This document shows positions 5,479 through 7,052 of a DNA stretch of 7,052 nucleotides, piece by piece. Origin of the DNA: Candidatus Lindowiibacteriota bacterium (GTDB lineage: Bacteria; Lindowbacteria; 2-12-FULL-62-27). The stretch is from the NCBI GenBank assembly GCA_023249255.1, contig JAHFCY010000178.1, positions 1 to 7,052 on the forward strand. The letters are read 5' to 3'. The notes beneath the pieces are model-generated. The model was not told the origin of the DNA. It ran no database searches and saw nothing but the letters and a program-made list of their open reading frames with translations. Position 1 is the first letter of the stretch; each line of letters opens with the position of its first letter. The position numbers and the translations under genes are program-made.

Positions 5479-7052
5479 ATGAGCACAAATGGACGGAAAC
5501 AGGTTGTCATCCTCGGCGGGGGTTTCGGCGGAGTCTATACTGCGATCCAGCTTGAAAAATTCCTCGGGTCAAATCCGGATTTCGACATCCACCTGGTCAA
5601 TCACGAAAATTATTTCGTCTTCCAGCCGATGCTGGCTGAAGTGATCTCGGGAAGCATCGGGATCATGGATGCCGTGACGCCCATCGCACAGCTTCTGAAA
5701 AAAACAAAAATTCATGTCCGGGACGTCGAGCAGATCGATTTGAAAGAAAAACTGGTCTACACCAGCCCCGGATTCGTGCCCAAACCCCACATTTTGCCGT
5801 ACGACCATCTGGTGATCGCGATGGGGAAGGTCACGCATTTCCGGGGAATGCCGGGGATGCCCGAGCACGCGATTCCGTTCAAAAATCTGGGTGACGCGCT
5901 GTATATCCGCAATCACACCATCCACGCCGTCGAGGAGGCCGACATCGAGGAGGATCCGAAACTGCGGCGGGAACTGTTGACGTTCGTCATCGCCGGCGGC
6001 GGTTTTTCCGGCGTGGAAGCCGCGGCTGACCTGAACAGTTTCCTTCGGCACACGGCGCAACACCACTACGAGCGGGTGGCGCCTGAAGACATCCGGGTGA
6101 TTCTCCTGCACGCGCAGGACAGGATTTTGCCGGAATTGTCACAGGAACTCGGGCGGTTTGCCCAGAGGGTCATCCAAAAACAGGGAGTTGAAATCAGGTT
6201 CAATACAAGGTTGGCGGCGGCAACGAAAACGGAAGCCATTCTTTCCAATGGCGAGCGAATCCCGACCCGGACGCTGATCTCGACCGTGCCGGCGTCGTCC
6301 AATCCCATCATCGAAAAATTGGATATTCCCAAAGACAGAGGACACATCAAGGCCTCGCTGGAAATGCAGGTCGAGGGAAGCGACCACGTCTGGGCCCTGG
6401 GCGACTGCGCCGTCATCCCGCATCCGAGCGGCAAGGGATTTTGTCCGCCGACTGCGCAGTTCGGGATGCGCCAGGGTCCCATCGCGGCGCACAACATCGT
6501 TGCGTCGATCCGCGGCGGATCCCGAAAAAAATTCGGGTTCAAGGGCCTCGGGTCCATGTGTTCCCTTGGGCATCAGAGTGGCGTTGCGGAGATCATGGGA
6601 CTTCATTTTTCCGGAATATTGGCGTGGCTGATGTGGCGGGTGATCTATCTTTCCAAACTGCCCGGTCTCGACCGCAAAGTCAAAGTCGCCATCGCGTGGA
6701 TTCTCGACTTCTTCTTTCCGCCCGCCCTCGTCCAGCTCAAATTGTTCGGACACAAGGCCGTCAAACAGGAGCATTACGAACCCGGCGAGGAGGGCTTCCA
6801 CCAGGGGGATCTTGGCGACCGGATCTACATCATGATCTCCGGCAAGTCCCGCGTGCTGGTGACCGATCATGATGGGAACGAAAAAACTCTGGCGGAACTC
6901 GGCCCCGGCGAGTATTTCGGCGAGATGGCCCTCCTCAACAAGACCACACGCGGCGCGAGTGTCCGGTGCATCGAGCCGATGGACGTGTTGTGTCTCAGGA
7001 AACAGGAATTCGGCGCCCTCGCAACCCATCTGCCCGATCTGCGCGCCAGCTT
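5479..7052 (+). CDS. ndh: Type II NAD(P)H:quinone dehydrogenase fused to a cyclic-nucleotide-binding domain (3' partial)
   Basis: 524 codons are visible before the window ends. The single-subunit flavoenzyme passes electrons from NAD(P)H to membrane quinone without pumping protons. FAD-binding GGGFGG is at 13-18, the NENYF-like HENYFVFQP block near 42-50, the second dinucleotide fold GGGFSGVE at 173-180, the FAD-contacting ALGDC at 306-310 and the quinone-side TAQFGMRQG from 325. Residues 374-422 form the amphipathic and hydrophobic C-terminal membrane anchor usual for NDH-2. From about 428 a cyclic-nucleotide-binding fold is added, with its phosphate cassette FGEMALL (480-486) and the phosphate-binding R491 both intact. 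Whether cAMP, cGMP or nothing binds is unknown. The end of the second-fold strand carries H211 where a Glu is common in NADH-specific members, so cofactor preference is open. The gene is divergent from the respiratory operon and could supply its quinol. Confidence 0.92.
   Translation, partial: MSTNGRKQVVILGGGFGGVYTAIQLEKFLGSNPDFDIHLVNHENYFVFQPMLAEVISGSIGIMDAVTPIAQLLKKTKIHVRDVEQIDLKEKLVYTSPGFVPKPHILPYDHLVIAMGKVTHFRGMPGMPEHAIPFKNLGDALYIRNHTIHAVEEADIEEDPKLRRELLTFVIAGGGFSGVEAAADLNSFLRHTAQHHYERVAPEDIRVILLHAQDRILPELSQELGRFAQRVIQKQGVEIRFNTRLAAATKTEAILSNGERIPTRTLISTVPASSNPIIEKLDIPKDRGHIKASLEMQVEGSDHVWALGDCAVIPHPSGKGFCPPTAQFGMRQGPIAAHNIVASIRGGSRKKFGFKGLGSMCSLGHQSGVAEIMGLHFSGILAWLMWRVIYLSKLPGLDRKVKVAIAWILDFFFPPALVQLKLFGHKAVKQEHYEPGEEGFHQGDLGDRIYIMISGKSRVLVTDHDGNEKTLAELGPGEYFGEMALLNKTTRGASVRCIEPMDVLCLRKQEFGALATHLPDLRAS

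Noticed and set aside
5569-7029. Open frames on the minus strand under the NDH-2 gene
   Set aside because: They are antisense to clear NDH-2 and nucleotide-binding motifs and show no recognisable domains of their own.

Overview
The window looks like chromosomal DNA of a Gram-negative-type bacterium of moderately high G+C that is able to respire. It carries a Rieske protein with a twin-arginine-like N-terminus, a class I cytochrome c domain that must lie outside the membrane, and a secreted protein. The phylum cannot be fixed from the sequence. The families and the secreted-protein motifs would fit an uncultivated lineage near the deltaproteobacterial, FCB or PVC groups, but that is a guess. 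No RNA gene, CRISPR array, insertion sequence or long repeat was seen.

Layout: (i) 1-1260, minus strand, is the N-terminal 420 codons of a secreted modular protein whose 3' end lies outside the window. (ii) 1261-1536 is a 276-base gap with a perfect 8-bp AT-rich inverted repeat at 1417-1442 and a clear ribosome binding site for the secreted protein. (iii) 5362 down to 1537, minus strand, is a compact four-gene operon with junctions of +3 to -4 bases. Its order is a nine-helix membrane protein, a Rieske iron-sulfur protein, a b6f-type cytochrome b, and a CydA-like (cytochrome bd superfamily) subunit with a cytochrome c domain fused to its C-terminus. (iv) 5363-5478 is a divergent promoter region with two sigma-70-like promoters back to back. 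(v) 5479 to the window end, plus strand, is a type II NAD(P)H:quinone dehydrogenase fused to a cyclic-nucleotide-binding domain and cut by the window edge.

Reading of the system: the operon encodes quinol-oxidising parts (cytochrome b plus Rieske) but no separate cytochrome c1/f and no CydB. The CydA-like subunit lacks the quinol-binding Q-loop and instead carries its own cytochrome c. The first gene resembles that subunit by eye: a shared H-x4-Q in helix 1, a shared TR-x2-[IL]-R after helix 8, and a nine-helix layout. It lacks the active-site glutamates, so it could be a CydA'-like partner. The simplest inference is a bc/bd-type hybrid complex passing electrons from quinol through cytochrome b/Rieske and the fused cytochrome c to a bd-like haem site, probably to reduce O2. 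The divergent NDH-2 fusion would feed quinol from NAD(P)H, with a possible second-messenger input. The individual families are recognisable; the assembled pathway and the partner assignment are inference.
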